Shown here piece by piece: positions 8,839 through 17,876 of a stretch of 64,000 nucleotides of DNA (position 1 is the stretch's first letter; each line of letters starts with the position of its first letter). The stretch is taken from contig NZ_UGPW01000001.1 of assembly GCF_900453105.1 (NCBI RefSeq), positions 930,001 to 994,000 on the forward strand. Reading direction: 5' to 3'. Made by a program: the position numbers and the translations under genes. The DNA is from Moraxella ovis. Its GTDB lineage: Bacteria; Pseudomonadota; Gammaproteobacteria; Pseudomonadales; Moraxellaceae. The notes under the pieces are model-generated. The model had not been told where the DNA came from, did no database searches, and saw nothing but the letters and a program-made list of their open reading frames with translations.

Positions 8839-9291
8839 ATGAAGTTTGTACAAAAATTAGCAATCGGCGCATTGGCAGTGACAATGGGTGCATCAGCCAT
8901 GGCTGCTGATAACAAAGGCGCAGATGCACTAACCAACGCAGAAAAAGGTGCGCTAAACATCTGTGATGTCGTGTCTGAGGGTGTATTCAACATCTCTGCC
9001 ATGCATCAATCAAACATCTCAGAAGCCGAAGCCAAAAAAACCATGGACGAAGTCGCTGCTGATTTGATTAAGCAGCATGGCGATGATGAAGTAACCGCAT
9101 TCGTCAAAGAATTCTGGCAAGACAGCCTATCAACCATCATCTATAAGCAGCCAATCCAAACCGCTGATGACAAAAAACGCGAAATCGTTCAAGCCAATGC
9201 CGTAGAATCAGGCCTTGCTTGTCTAGGTATTTTGCTTGGCGAGAAAGAAGGTGAGCAAGCACTCAAGAAAATGCAGGCCTCCCAAAAATAA
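8839..9291 (+). CDS. Exported protein of unknown function
   Basis: I do not recognise this 150-residue protein. It begins with a clear Sec signal peptide (MKFVQKLAIGALAVTMGASA, cleavage likely after AMA near residue 22). The mature part is about 128 residues, mostly helical by composition and rich in Lys, Glu, Asp and Ala. It contains two cysteines (in NICDVV and LACLGI) that could form a disulfide in the periplasm. There is no lipobox and no known catalytic motif. It has its own strong-looking promoter and ribosome site. The helicase gene starts 14 bases after its stop, so the two may be co-transcribed. Confidence 0.85.
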   Translation: MKFVQKLAIGALAVTMGASAMAADNKGADALTNAEKGALNICDVVSEGVFNISAMHQSNISEAEAKKTMDEVAADLIKQHGDDEVTAFVKEFWQDSLSTIIYKQPIQTADDKKREIVQANAVESGLACLGILLGEKEGEQALKKMQASQK

Positions 9292-9305
9292 CTAAGGATA
9301 TCAAT

Positions 9306-10532
9306 TTGAGTCATCAAGCCAATAAAGATACAACTACTTCATCAGGTTTTGTAAAATTTCATGATTTGCCATTATCTGAGACGACATTAAAGGCGATTCG
9401 TGCGCTGAATTTTGAGAATCTGACACCCATTCAGTCTCAGATTCTACCGCATACGCTTGCCAATCAAGATGCCATTGGTCAGGCTCAGACTGGTACTGGC
9501 AAGACAGGGGCGTTCTTGATTACTATTATTGAGTCGTTGTTAAAGCGTCCTTTTGGCGAGGATGAGCGAAGATTCTTAGGTGAGCCGCGTGCGCTTATTC
9601 TGGCGCCAACGCGTGAATTGGCGCAGCAAATCTATGCTGACTGCCGAGAGCTGACCAGATTTAGCGATCTTTATAATCTGTGTATCACAGGTGGTGCTGA
9701 TTTTGACAAACAAGCCAAGCAGCTTGAGTGTCGCCCGCTTGATATTCTGATTGGTACACCGGGTCGTATTATTGATTGGGTGCAAAAAGGCGTTCTATTC
9801 TTAGATCGGGTTGAGTTATTTGTGCTTGATGAGGCTGATCGCATGCTTGATATGGGATTCATCCCTGATATTAACCGCATTGTGCGGCACATGCCTGCCA
9901 ATACTCATCGCCAAAGCCTGCTATTCTCAGCGACATTCAATACTGATGTGATGAATTTGGCGTATCGCTGGCTTAATAATCCTGCTTTTGTGGAGATTGC
10001 ACCTGAGAGTAAAACCAATAAAGCCATTGATCAGCAGTTTTATCTGCTGACCGAACGTGAAAAGATGTCGGCACTGAGAGAGATTCTCTCAGGTAGTGAT
10101 GTCAAAAAAACCATCGTCTTCGCCAATCGTAAAGATCAGGTAAAGCGTCTATATGACAATCTGCGCCGTCAATTTGAAGTTACCATGCTCTCAGGCGATG
10201 TCGCCCAGCAAAAACGAGAAAGATATCTACAGCGCTTTAAAGAAGGCGAAGTAAATATTCTGGTCGCGACAGACGTGGCAGGGCGTGGCATTCATGTTGA
10301 TGATGTGACCCACGTGGTTAATTATACCTTGCCTGATATGCCTGACGACTATGTACATCGTATCGGTCGTACAGGGCGCGCAGGGCACACTGGCGTGTCT
10401 ATCAGCTTTGTTAGCGAGAATGATGCTTTTAACCTGCCTGCGCTCGAAGATCATATTGGGATTAAATTTAAACTAAATCAGTTTGATTTTAAGCCTGCCG
10501 ATGTTGTTGACAATCCTAAGAGTGATGATTGA
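9306..10532 (+). CDS. DEAD-box ATP-dependent RNA helicase
   Basis: A 408-residue RNA helicase with all core motifs: Q-motif (FENLTPIQSQ), Walker A AQTGTGKT at residues 60-67, PTRELAQQ, GTPGR, DEAD at 175-178, SAT, and the C-terminal VATDVAGRGIHV and HRIGRTGRAG near residue 351. The compact size with almost no C-terminal tail resembles RhlB-type helicases, but RhlE-type cannot be excluded. It starts at TTG (9306), preceded by AAGGA at 9294-9298 with good spacing; no ATG is available nearby. Its stop codon overlaps the hemW start by one base, suggesting translational coupling. Confidence 0.93.
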   Translation: MSHQANKDTTTSSGFVKFHDLPLSETTLKAIRALNFENLTPIQSQILPHTLANQDAIGQAQTGTGKTGAFLITIIESLLKRPFGEDERRFLGEPRALILAPTRELAQQIYADCRELTRFSDLYNLCITGGADFDKQAKQLECRPLDILIGTPGRIIDWVQKGVLFLDRVELFVLDEADRMLDMGFIPDINRIVRHMPANTHRQSLLFSATFNTDVMNLAYRWLNNPAFVEIAPESKTNKAIDQQFYLLTEREKMSALREILSGSDVKKTIVFANRKDQVKRLYDNLRRQFEVTMLSGDVAQQKRERYLQRFKEGEVNILVATDVAGRGIHVDDVTHVVNYTLPDMPDDYVHRIGRTGRAGHTGVSISFVSENDAFNLPALEDHIGIKFKLNQFDFKPADVVDNPKSDD

Positions 10533-11734
10533 TGAGCCCACTTTTGGAGCTGCTGCCTGAACGTATTCCTTTGTCGTTATACATTCACATCCCGTGGTGT
10601 GTGAAGAAATGCCCTTATTGTGATTTTAATTCACATGCGCTACCCGATTCATCTGATGATGCTGTGCTGACTGCGCCATTCTCTGACTATGTGGATGCGA
10701 TGATTTTGGATGCGAGTTCTCAGCTGTCTTTTGTGCAGGGGCGTCAGATTCATTCGGTGTTCATCGGTGGCGGTACGCCGTCACTATTGCCTGTTCATGA
10801 ATTTGCAAGATTATTCGATGCGCTGCGTGCGATGTATGACTTTGCAGATGATTGTGAGATTACCCTTGAGGTTAATCCAGGTACGGTAGAGCATGCGCCT
10901 TTTGAGGAGTATCTGGCGCTTGGGATTAATCGACTGTCCATTGGTGTGCAGACCTTTAATGAAGAGGCGCTGGGAGTACTTGTGCGCATTCATAGTCCCA
11001 ACCAAGCCATCAATGCCATTTGCAATGCCAAGCAAGCAGGATTTCGCCGTATTAATGTAGATCTGATGCATGGGCTGCCGAATCAGACGGCAGACTTTGC
11101 GGTTCATGACCTACAGACAGCCATAGACGCTGGCGCAACACACATTTCATGGTATCAGCTGACCATTGAACCTAATACAGCCTTTTATCGTGCACCTCCT
11201 GATCTACCCGAAGAGGATGTGTTGGAGTCAATCGAAGAATCAGGGCGTGCGTTACTGACTGAGCATGGCTTTGATAATTATGAAGTGTCAGCATGGACAG
11301 GCAAGGATGATACACCATGCAAGCACAATATTAATTATTGGCAGTTTGGGGATTATCTAGCCATCGGTGCAGGCGCGCACGGCAAAGTTACATTGCATGG
11401 ACATCCTGAGCATGATGATGGCATTTATCGCTTTCATAAATCGCGCCTACCTAAGGACTATATGCATGCCGAATCATCAGCGCCCAAGATGGTAAATTTT
11501 GAAAAAATCAACGAAGAAAATCTGCCATTTGAATTTATGATGAATGCATTAAGATTGCGCCATGGTGCTAGCACTCAGATGTTTGAGGAGCGTACGGGGC
11601 TGTTTGTCAGTACGATTGACAATGAGCTTTTGCCATTACAGCACGAAGGCTTTATGGTGCATGACGCTAACCTACTAAGCCCGACTGCGATGGGCTTTAG
11701 ATATGTGAATCATTTGGTGCGTTCATTTTTATGA
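10532..11734 (+). CDS. hemW: Radical SAM heme chaperone HemW
   Basis: HemW is related to the oxygen-independent coproporphyrinogen oxidase HemN but delivers heme to target proteins such as respiratory enzymes. The CxxxCxxC cluster motif is C23, C27 and C30 (WCVKKCPYCDFNSH), followed by FIGGGTPSLL and EVNPGT. It lacks the extra N-terminal cysteine and length of true HemN, which points to HemW. The 400-residue length is typical. The ATG at 10532 overlaps the helicase stop codon (TGATG); an in-frame TTG three bases earlier is a less likely start. The C-terminal HemN_C domain is complete. Confidence 0.92.
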   Translation: MSPLLELLPERIPLSLYIHIPWCVKKCPYCDFNSHALPDSSDDAVLTAPFSDYVDAMILDASSQLSFVQGRQIHSVFIGGGTPSLLPVHEFARLFDALRAMYDFADDCEITLEVNPGTVEHAPFEEYLALGINRLSIGVQTFNEEALGVLVRIHSPNQAINAICNAKQAGFRRINVDLMHGLPNQTADFAVHDLQTAIDAGATHISWYQLTIEPNTAFYRAPPDLPEEDVLESIEESGRALLTEHGFDNYEVSAWTGKDDTPCKHNINYWQFGDYLAIGAGAHGKVTLHGHPEHDDGIYRFHKSRLPKDYMHAESSAPKMVNFEKINEENLPFEFMMNALRLRHGASTQMFEERTGLFVSTIDNELLPLQHEGFMVHDANLLSPTAMGFRYVNHLVRSFL

Positions 11735-11787
11735 TTATTTGGTGATTAGTTAAGCTAATTGCTAATTTTCGATTGATTTACACCAAA

Positions 11788-11826
11788 AATAAAATGCCGA
11801 AACTTGATTAATTTCAGCATTTTATT
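11788..11826. terminator. Bidirectional terminator between hemW and entericidin-like gene
   Basis: 15-base arms AATAAAATGCCGAAA (11788-11802) and TTTCAGCATTTTATT (11812-11826) pair with a single mismatch. The hairpin lies between two convergent genes and can end both transcripts. Confidence 0.8.
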
Positions 11827-11843
11827 GATAATTTCAAAAGAAA

Positions 11844-11984
11844 TTAGATTTTGTTTTGAACTTTTTGTGCGCCGTCAGTTACTGCGTCGCCAGCTTTTGA
11901 TACGTCTTTGCCAAGACCTTTAACGGTGTTGCAACCAGTTAGAACAAAAGCAGCAGCAACAGCAGCGATGATTAGTTTTTTCGT
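11844..11984 (-). pseudogene. Entericidin-like small lipoprotein with ACG in place of ATG
   Basis: An uninterrupted 46-codon frame encodes a typical entericidin A/B-family lipoprotein. A KKLIIAAVAAAFVLTGC signal with lipobox LTGC is followed by a short mature part, NTVKGLGKDVSKAGDAV. The codon in the start position is ACG (11984-11982), seven bases after an AAGGA ribosome site. No ATG, GTG or TTG in this frame lies between the upstream in-frame stop and the first residues, and none lies inside the gene. ATT two codons earlier is the only other conceivable start. Either the start codon mutated from ATG to ACG, or the gene uses a rare start. Entericidins are cell-envelope toxin/antidote-type lipoproteins in E. 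coli. Confidence 0.75.
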
Positions 11985-12130
11985 GGGAATTTCCTTAAAA
12001 AATTAGGGTTGGAATAAGTTCTTTTTTAATGAACTTAAACTTATATTAGCCAAATTTTGAACAACTTTTTGTAATTGTATGTAACTTTAAGTTATTAAAT
12101 GTAAACTTAAAAATTTATTAATCGAAGACC

Positions 12131-12667
12131 ATGACCACTATCCATATTGTATTATTTTCACCCAAGATTCCAAATAACACCGGCAACATCATCCGTCTGT
12201 GTGCAAATACAGGTGCAAAGCTGCATCTGGTACGACCTTTGGCGTTTGAGCTTGATGATACCAAGCTAAAACGAGCTGGGCTGGATTATCATGAATACGC
12301 CCAAATGCGGGTGTACGAGAACTGGAGAGAATGCCGAGATGCGCTGAGGGCTCAGGGTATTCATAAGATGGTTGCGATGACGACGAAGTTTAGCCATTCT
12401 TTTTATGAGTATGATTTTAACCATGTTGATGGCGGTGATGTTGCGCTTGTATTTGGTTCTGAGACGGACGGTCTGCCTCAGGATGTGCGTGATGACATCG
12501 GTTCGGATAATTGGCTAAGGCTGCCGATGTTGCCAGAGTCTCGCAGCCTTAACCTTGCCAATTCGGTGTCTATCTGCCTGTATGAGATATGGCGACAGCT
12601 TGGCTTTACGGGAGATGTTGGCGAGAGTGTGGGTTATCATCGACTATCGTCTCGTCCTGAGGATTGA
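12131..12667 (+). CDS. trmL: tRNA (cytidine/uridine-34 2'-O)-methyltransferase TrmL
   Basis: A minimal SPOUT methyltransferase of 178 residues that methylates the ribose of the wobble base in tRNA-Leu isoacceptors. The trefoil-knot motifs are visible: LFSPKIPNNTGNIIRLCANT at the N-terminus, then ALVFGSETDGLP, and LRLPMLPESRSLNLANSVS near the C-terminus. These form the SAM-binding knot. The length is slightly above E. coli TrmL (157). It is preceded by an AT-rich region with the entericidin-like gene on the opposite strand and appears monocistronic. It converges on the tus cluster. Confidence 0.95.
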   Translation: MTTIHIVLFSPKIPNNTGNIIRLCANTGAKLHLVRPLAFELDDTKLKRAGLDYHEYAQMRVYENWRECRDALRAQGIHKMVAMTTKFSHSFYEYDFNHVDGGDVALVFGSETDGLPQDVRDDIGSDNWLRLPMLPESRSLNLANSVSICLYEIWRQLGFTGDVGESVGYHRLSSRPED

Positions 12668-12736
12668 TCGGTTCCTAATATTAAAGGCAATGTTTTGCGC
12701 ATCGCTTTTTTGTTTAGGGTTATTTAGCTTTAGGTT

Positions 12737-13054
12737 TTATAGGCAATTCGGTGGCTTTGGCAGTCCCGCGATGCGATTCACGTGACGTGCCACTAGACCT
12801 GTGTTAAATAATGCTTGTAATTTGGCATTATTAATCTTATCATCGGGTAGGGTAGATGATAAATGCTTGATAAGCGGGCGTGTGGCAGGACTGTGATGGT
12901 ATTTGTCAAAAAAAGCCCGCACTTGCATCAAGATTCGATAGTGAACATCGGTAAGCTCGACATCAAGCGTATCCGCCAAAGTCTGTGCGACACTTACCGT
13001 CCATTGTGTGTGGTCTTGGAGGTGTCCATCAGTATCTAATTCTAGGTCTGTCAT
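12737..13054 (-). CDS. tusE: TusE/DsrC-family sulfur relay protein
   Basis: TusE accepts persulfide sulfur from the TusBCD complex and passes it to MnmA for 2-thiolation of wobble uridine in tRNA. The 105-residue chain has the DsrC fold signature (DGHLQDHTQWTVSVAQTLA, then FFDKYHHSPATRPLIKHL) and the C-terminal arm GLPKPPNCL with the conserved penultimate cysteine, C104. Its ATG overlaps the tusC stop codon (TAATG), so the genes are translationally coupled. It is the last gene of the minus-strand tusD-tusC-tusE unit. Confidence 0.92.
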   Translation of the reverse strand: MTDLELDTDGHLQDHTQWTVSVAQTLADTLDVELTDVHYRILMQVRAFFDKYHHSPATRPLIKHLSSTLPDDKINNAKLQALFNTGLVARHVNRIAGLPKPPNCL

Positions 13055-13362
13055 TAAAACTCCAATATGCTGTCAAATAAAGAAAAATCAACTTGCGCAC
13101 TTTCTGCCTGTGTAAGCATGTCTTTGATGGCATCATCGAATTGATTAACATCAAACGTCGTCCAAGCCTTGGATAGGTCGTACAGTTCAAGCGATTGAAC
13201 CATGCCATAGAGGCGCGATTCCTCATCTGCTAAGATAACATTAGACTTGTCCGCAAAATAAAACTGCACCTCATGATCGAAGCTTGCTAGGGTAAAACCT
13301 AACGCGATCGCTTCATAAGTGATTAGCTCACTGTCTGATTTTATATTGATTAAGAATCTCAT
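13054..13362 (-). CDS. tusC: TusC-like DsrE/F-family protein
   Basis: A 102-residue DsrE/DsrF-fold protein between tusD and tusE. The segment AIALGFTLASFDHEVQFYFAD and the end FSLFDSILEF resemble TusC (E. coli 119 residues), a structural subunit of the TusBCD sulfur-relay heterohexamer. It has no cysteine at all, consistent with TusC being non-catalytic in E. coli. It is shorter than usual and diverged, so TusB or a generic DsrE-family name is possible. No separate tusB gene fits between tusD, tusC and tusE (12 bases and a 1-base overlap). Confidence 0.75.
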   Translation of the reverse strand: MRFLINIKSDSELITYEAIALGFTLASFDHEVQFYFADKSNVILADEESRLYGMVQSLELYDLSKAWTTFDVNQFDDAIKDMLTQAESAQVDFSLFDSILEF

Positions 13363-13374
13363 GCCAATCTCTCA

Positions 13375-13755
13375 CTAAAACTGAATCACGGTGGCGCCGT
13401 CATCAATCCGCAATGCCAACTCTGATAGCCCAACCAGGCGAAAGGGCGCGCGTAGATTATCGCCATTAAGACTGTGCCGATTGGCGTTATCGACATCAGT
13501 AATACCGCGCGCCAATGCCGTGCTGACACAGACGGGTAGGTCTAGATTGTGCTGCTTTGAAAGTTTCACCCATTCATCGCTAATGCTGGGCACATCGGCG
13601 GTTTGCCAAAGTAGGCGGCTGGCTGTATATGCGCCATCACCATAAAAAAATACGCTGAGTATCTCGCCAGCTGTTAAGCGTTCTTTGGCGGCGTGTAGTG
13701 CCTGTTTGCCCTGGTTGCTGTGAGGGCTTGAAGTGATGAGTAATAAAGTTGCCAT
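13375..13755 (-). CDS. tusD: Sulfurtransferase subunit TusD
   Basis: Catalytic subunit of the Tus sulfur relay: it takes persulfide from TusA and hands it to TusE on the way to 2-thiouridine at tRNA position 34. The 126-residue chain has the DsrE fold pattern (LLITSSPHSNQGKQALHAAK, then VFFYGDGAYTASRLL). The active cysteine is in LDLPVCVSTALARGI, matching E. coli Cys78. The C-terminal GLSELALRIDDGATVIQF is typical. It is the first gene of the tusD-tusC-tusE unit, and the region to glnE (13756-13845) is a divergent promoter region. Confidence 0.92.
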   Translation of the reverse strand: MATLLLITSSPHSNQGKQALHAAKERLTAGEILSVFFYGDGAYTASRLLWQTADVPSISDEWVKLSKQHNLDLPVCVSTALARGITDVDNANRHSLNGDNLRAPFRLVGLSELALRIDDGATVIQF

Positions 13756-13845
13756 AAATTAAAAAATCACCAAATTTATGCTTATTATAGCCTAATTTTT
13801 GGTGTAAAATGGCAAAATTGAGCGGCTTTTTAAAATTTATCCATC

Positions 13846-16638
13846 ATGATGACACCTGTATTCACACCTAATCAAACCGAGCTTGAGATTCTAAGTCTTG
13901 CCAGTCCTTTTGCTTACTCAGTGTACGATAAAAAAATTGATGAGGCACAAGCATTCTTGGGGGAGTTTGGCTTTGAGCGTGCGTTGACCCGAGGTGATTT
14001 TGATGTGCTGATTGGGCGGTTTGCAGCGCATTCCGATGAAAACGCTGTCATGACAGGACTTAGACAGCTTCGTAATCTACTCATGCTAAAATGGGTCTGG
14101 CAGGATGCGCTGGGTGTGATCGAGCTTGAAAAGCTGATGGAGGAGCTGTCAGAATTTACCAACGCCTGCATCTGCCATGCCAAAAACCACGTCTATGATA
14201 GGTTGGTTGAGAGATATGGCGTGCCGATGACGGTGATCGAGGGGCGAAAACAGGTAGATGAATTCGCCGTAATCGCCATGGGTAAGCTGGGTGCGATGGA
14301 GCTAAACTTATCCAGTGACATTGATTTGATTTTTATTCATAGGGGTGTGGGCGAGACTGACACGAGCGAACACGGCAGAAAAAGCATCGACAATCAAAAA
14401 TTCATGACTAATCTAGGTCGTGGCATCATCCGTCTGCTCGATGAGGTGACGGCAGATGGCTTTGTATTTCGAGTGGACATGCGACTGCGCCCGTGGGGTG
14501 ATGGCTCGCCGCTTGTGATGACGACGGCCGCGCTTGAGAAGTATTTTGGTCAGCATGGACGTACTTGGGAGAGATTTGCTTGGCTAAAAGCACGAGTGGT
14601 GAATGAGGTTTCTGAGCTATTCTTGACCCAAATACTCAATCTGCGCAAGAACTTCGTCTATCGTTATTATATTGACTACAGTGCGTTCGGTGCGCTGCGT
14701 GAGATGAAGTCGATGATCGTCAGCCAGCAGACGCAGCGTCAGGATCTGGATAATGTCAAGCTTGGTGTTGGTGGTATTCGTGACATTGAATTTATCGTGC
14801 AGGCATTTGCACTGATATATGGTGGTCATCAGGCGGCGCTCGGAGAGAATTTATCCTGTCTTGCTGCCATCGGTGTACTTGATGAGTTTGACTATCTCTC
14901 CCGCGCTGAGGCGGATGAGTTGGCGTCAGCTTATCGATTCTTGAGACGGCTAGAGCATGCCATCCAAGCACGCCATGACAAACAAACTCAAAAACTTCCT
15001 AACGACCTTGATGAATTAACTGCCATCGCTCAGATTATGGGGTTTGATGGTGTTGATGATTTTCGGCAGGTGCTTGACACGCATCGGCAAAAGGTGTCTG
15101 TGCCTTTTGAGCGCATGGTGACGGATCGTCAAAGTCCTATCCAGGAGCTCAGTGACACTAAGGATGCTTGGCAGGAAATCAAAGACGTGCTAAGTGATGA
15201 AAGCGTACAGGCGCTTGATGAATTCATGTCATCAAAGTTGGTGCAGGGCTTGGATGATGAACCAAAATCTCGCCTAGAATCTGCCTATCCCATCATATTA
15301 CACGCGCTATTAGAGCACGCCAAAAAAGATGGTGTAGAGCGTGCAGACATGGCAGTATCAAGATTGGTGAGCTTGCTTGAGGCGATATGTCGTCGTTCGA
15401 TCTATCTTGTGATGATCGCTGAGAACCCAAATGCCACCATTGCGCTTATCCCGATGTTATCAGCAAGTCCATGGATCGCCAAAGAGCTGGCTTTATACCC
15501 CATGCTGCTGGATAACTTTTTACAAAAGCGCTATTTGCATTTGCCAGATAAAGCAGAACTTGCCGACATTCTGCGTCAAAGCTTGCTTCGGGTGGAGCGT
15601 TTTGATGATGAAAGTTATTTGGCAAATATTCGATTATTTAAAAAGACCCAAGTGCTGGCTGTGGCGACTGCCGATGTGTTGGGGCTGCGTCACATCATGA
15701 AGGTGTCTGACAGCTTAACGTTCATCGCTGAGGTGGTGGTGGAGTCAGCGCTGTATCGCGCCTTTGATGAATTGGTGTGTAAGCATGGATATCCAATGTT
15801 GCAAAATGGCGAGAGAGCAAGTCATGCACACATTGGCTTTGCGATCATTGGCTATGGCAAGCTTGGCGGCATTGAGATGTCTTACGCGTCCGATTTGGAC
15901 GTGGTGTTCTTACATGAGATCGATGAAAAGGCAGACACAGATGGTGAGCGTGCGGTAAGCGGTATGAAATTCGCTTCTCGCCTGATTCAAAAAATTCTTA
16001 CCTATCTGACCACGCAGACCCGTGATGGTCGCGCTTATGAGATTGACATGAGGCTTCGACCTTCGGGTAACGCAGGCGTGATGGTGGTCTCTTCATATGC
16101 GTTCGAGGTGTATCAGCATGACAAGGCGTGGGCGTGGGAGCATCAAGCGCTGGTGCGGGCGCGTGCCATCGCCGGGGATGTGCGCGTGATGGCAAGCTTT
16201 GATAAGATTCGCACCGATATCCTAACCAAGCCTTATGATAAGGCGAAAGTACGTACAGATGTCATCGAGATGCGCCAAAAGATGCAAACCCATCTGGGTA
16301 CTAAAGAGGGTGGTATGGCAGAGCATCAATTCCATCTAAAGCAGGACTTTGGCGGTCTGGTGGATATTGAGTTCTTGGCGCAGTATGTGGTGCTTGCCTT
16401 TGCTCATGACTACCCGAACCTAGCCATATGGTCGGACAATGTTCGTATCTTCGAGGAAGTGGCCAAAACAGGGCTGTGGAGCGTGGAGCGCTGTGAGAAA
16501 TTAACCCAAAGCTACCTTAACCTACGCAAAAAAACCCATGAACTCGCACTAATGGAGCAAAAAACCATCGTCCAAGACGATACTTGGCAGGAAACGCGAG
16601 AGTTCGTGCGTGGGGTTTGGGATGGGGTTTTGGGTTAG
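13846..16638 (+). CDS. glnE: Glutamine synthetase adenylyltransferase/deadenylase GlnE
   Basis: Bifunctional regulator that adenylylates (inactivates) and deadenylylates glutamine synthetase in response to PII and glutamine. The protein has 930 residues, close to E. coli (946). Two nucleotidyltransferase cores are clear: the deadenylase GKLGAMELNLSSDIDLI from residue 146 and the adenylylase GKLGGIEMSYASDLDVV from residue 671. Each is followed by a partner motif, VDMRLRPWGDGSPL or IDMRLRPSGNAGVM. Two ATG codons in a row open the gene, so the start could be 13846 or 13849. Its last four bases overlap the 3' end of the opposing glycosyltransferase gene. Confidence 0.96.
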   Translation: MMTPVFTPNQTELEILSLASPFAYSVYDKKIDEAQAFLGEFGFERALTRGDFDVLIGRFAAHSDENAVMTGLRQLRNLLMLKWVWQDALGVIELEKLMEELSEFTNACICHAKNHVYDRLVERYGVPMTVIEGRKQVDEFAVIAMGKLGAMELNLSSDIDLIFIHRGVGETDTSEHGRKSIDNQKFMTNLGRGIIRLLDEVTADGFVFRVDMRLRPWGDGSPLVMTTAALEKYFGQHGRTWERFAWLKARVVNEVSELFLTQILNLRKNFVYRYYIDYSAFGALREMKSMIVSQQTQRQDLDNVKLGVGGIRDIEFIVQAFALIYGGHQAALGENLSCLAAIGVLDEFDYLSRAEADELASAYRFLRRLEHAIQARHDKQTQKLPNDLDELTAIAQIMGFDGVDDFRQVLDTHRQKVSVPFERMVTDRQSPIQELSDTKDAWQEIKDVLSDESVQALDEFMSSKLVQGLDDEPKSRLESAYPIILHALLEHAKKDGVERADMAVSRLVSLLEAICRRSIYLVMIAENPNATIALIPMLSASPWIAKELALYPMLLDNFLQKRYLHLPDKAELADILRQSLLRVERFDDESYLANIRLFKKTQVLAVATADVLGLRHIMKVSDSLTFIAEVVVESALYRAFDELVCKHGYPMLQNGERASHAHIGFAIIGYGKLGGIEMSYASDLDVVFLHEIDEKADTDGERAVSGMKFASRLIQKILTYLTTQTRDGRAYEIDMRLRPSGNAGVMVVSSYAFEVYQHDKAWAWEHQALVRARAIAGDVRVMASFDKIRTDILTKPYDKAKVRTDVIEMRQKMQTHLGTKEGGMAEHQFHLKQDFGGLVDIEFLAQYVVLAFAHDYPNLAIWSDNVRIFEEVAKTGLWSVERCEKLTQSYLNLRKKTHELALMEQKTIVQDDTWQETREFVRGVWDGVLG

Positions 16639-17852
16639 TTTACAAGCTCATTAGCAAATATTTGCTTGGCAAAATTTTGCCATGAAACAGGCTTGTAATG
16701 TTGTTTTATATGTTGTTCTTTTTGGGCGATGTAATCAGGATTGTTGATTAAAAATAAGAACTTATCACACCAAGCATCAATATCATGCGGGCTGACATAG
16801 TCAATAAAATCACCACCTGCTTCTGGCAGGGCTGCTGCATTTGATGCCAAACAGTATTTATCCATAGAGAGGGATTCTGCCACAGGTAAGCCATAACCTT
16901 CGATAAATGAAGGATGTATCGTAAACCAACAATGTTTAAATAAAGCGATGAGCTGGCGGTCGGTAATGTTATTTAGCATGACAATCTTGTCTTTAATGCG
17001 TTCATCGGTGGTTAATTTATGTAATAGTTCATCAACTTTCCAGCCTTGCCTGCCAACAAAATAAACTTTTGGCAAATTGCCAATACCTTTTTCTAATAAT
17101 TTAAGATACATCTCATAAATCAAGGCATGATTTTTACGAATTTCAATGGTGGAAACAAACAGCAAGTAAGGTTCATGGATTAAAGATTGTATAAAAGCAT
17201 CATCATTACCATTATCTGCTTTGGTGCGCAAATCACAACCCAAGGTTAAAACCTGCATGGGGGCGAGTGGTAGATTATTTTTTTGATAATAATCGGTAAG
17301 TTCATTTTTGGTAAAGTTAGAATTACAATAAAAAACATCCACCACTTTGATGGCTTCTTTTATGTATTCAAAAAACAATTGAGTATTGGCATTAAAAAAA
17401 TATTGGGGATAATTAATGGGTATTAAATCATGGCATAAAACTTTTAAAGTAATGTCCGTTCTTTTTTTGATAAATGCAAAAGAACGCATTTCAAGATTAC
17501 CAAGTTTTTGCCCAACACCGATAATCGTGTCATTATCATTAAAGCAATGATTAACAATACCAAATAAAAATTTGATTTTGTTAATTCTTTTTAAAACACT
17601 TCTTTTAAATTTCTCGGGAAATTTGGGTTTGGTTTTCTTTGGATAATTGCCATGTTTTAAGTTTTCTAATGTTTGGCGTAATTTTTCATTTTCAATAATC
17701 ACAAAACCCATGCGGTCATCAAATGTACAAAAGCCAATGGTTTTTCCTTGTTGTTGTAATTGATAGGCATACAGGCATAACTCGTATTCGGTACGAGCAA
17801 TGCCAGAGAATTTGGTTTCAAATAAAATATTTGAGATGTTAATCCAAATCAT
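16635..17852 (-). CDS. GT4-family (group 1) glycosyltransferase
   Basis: A 405-residue retaining glycosyltransferase of the GT-B fold, last gene of the glycan operon. The C-terminal half has LFVSTIEIRKNHALIYEMY and the EX7E-type motif SFIEGYGLPVAESLS followed by ASNAAALPEAGG, which bind the nucleotide sugar. The N-terminal half is poorly conserved, as usual for the acceptor-binding domain. The gene is visibly more AT-rich than glnE, suggesting transfer from elsewhere. The GDP-mannose gene manC in the same operon makes mannosyl transfer plausible, but donor and acceptor cannot be read from the sequence. Its 3' end overlaps glnE by four bases. Confidence 0.9.
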   Translation of the reverse strand: MIWINISNILFETKFSGIARTEYELCLYAYQLQQQGKTIGFCTFDDRMGFVIIENEKLRQTLENLKHGNYPKKTKPKFPEKFKRSVLKRINKIKFLFGIVNHCFNDNDTIIGVGQKLGNLEMRSFAFIKKRTDITLKVLCHDLIPINYPQYFFNANTQLFFEYIKEAIKVVDVFYCNSNFTKNELTDYYQKNNLPLAPMQVLTLGCDLRTKADNGNDDAFIQSLIHEPYLLFVSTIEIRKNHALIYEMYLKLLEKGIGNLPKVYFVGRQGWKVDELLHKLTTDERIKDKIVMLNNITDRQLIALFKHCWFTIHPSFIEGYGLPVAESLSMDKYCLASNAAALPEAGGDFIDYVSPHDIDAWCDKFLFLINNPDYIAQKEQHIKQHYKPVSWQNFAKQIFANELVN

Positions 17853-17876
17853 AATAACTCTCTTGGGTGGAGAAAA

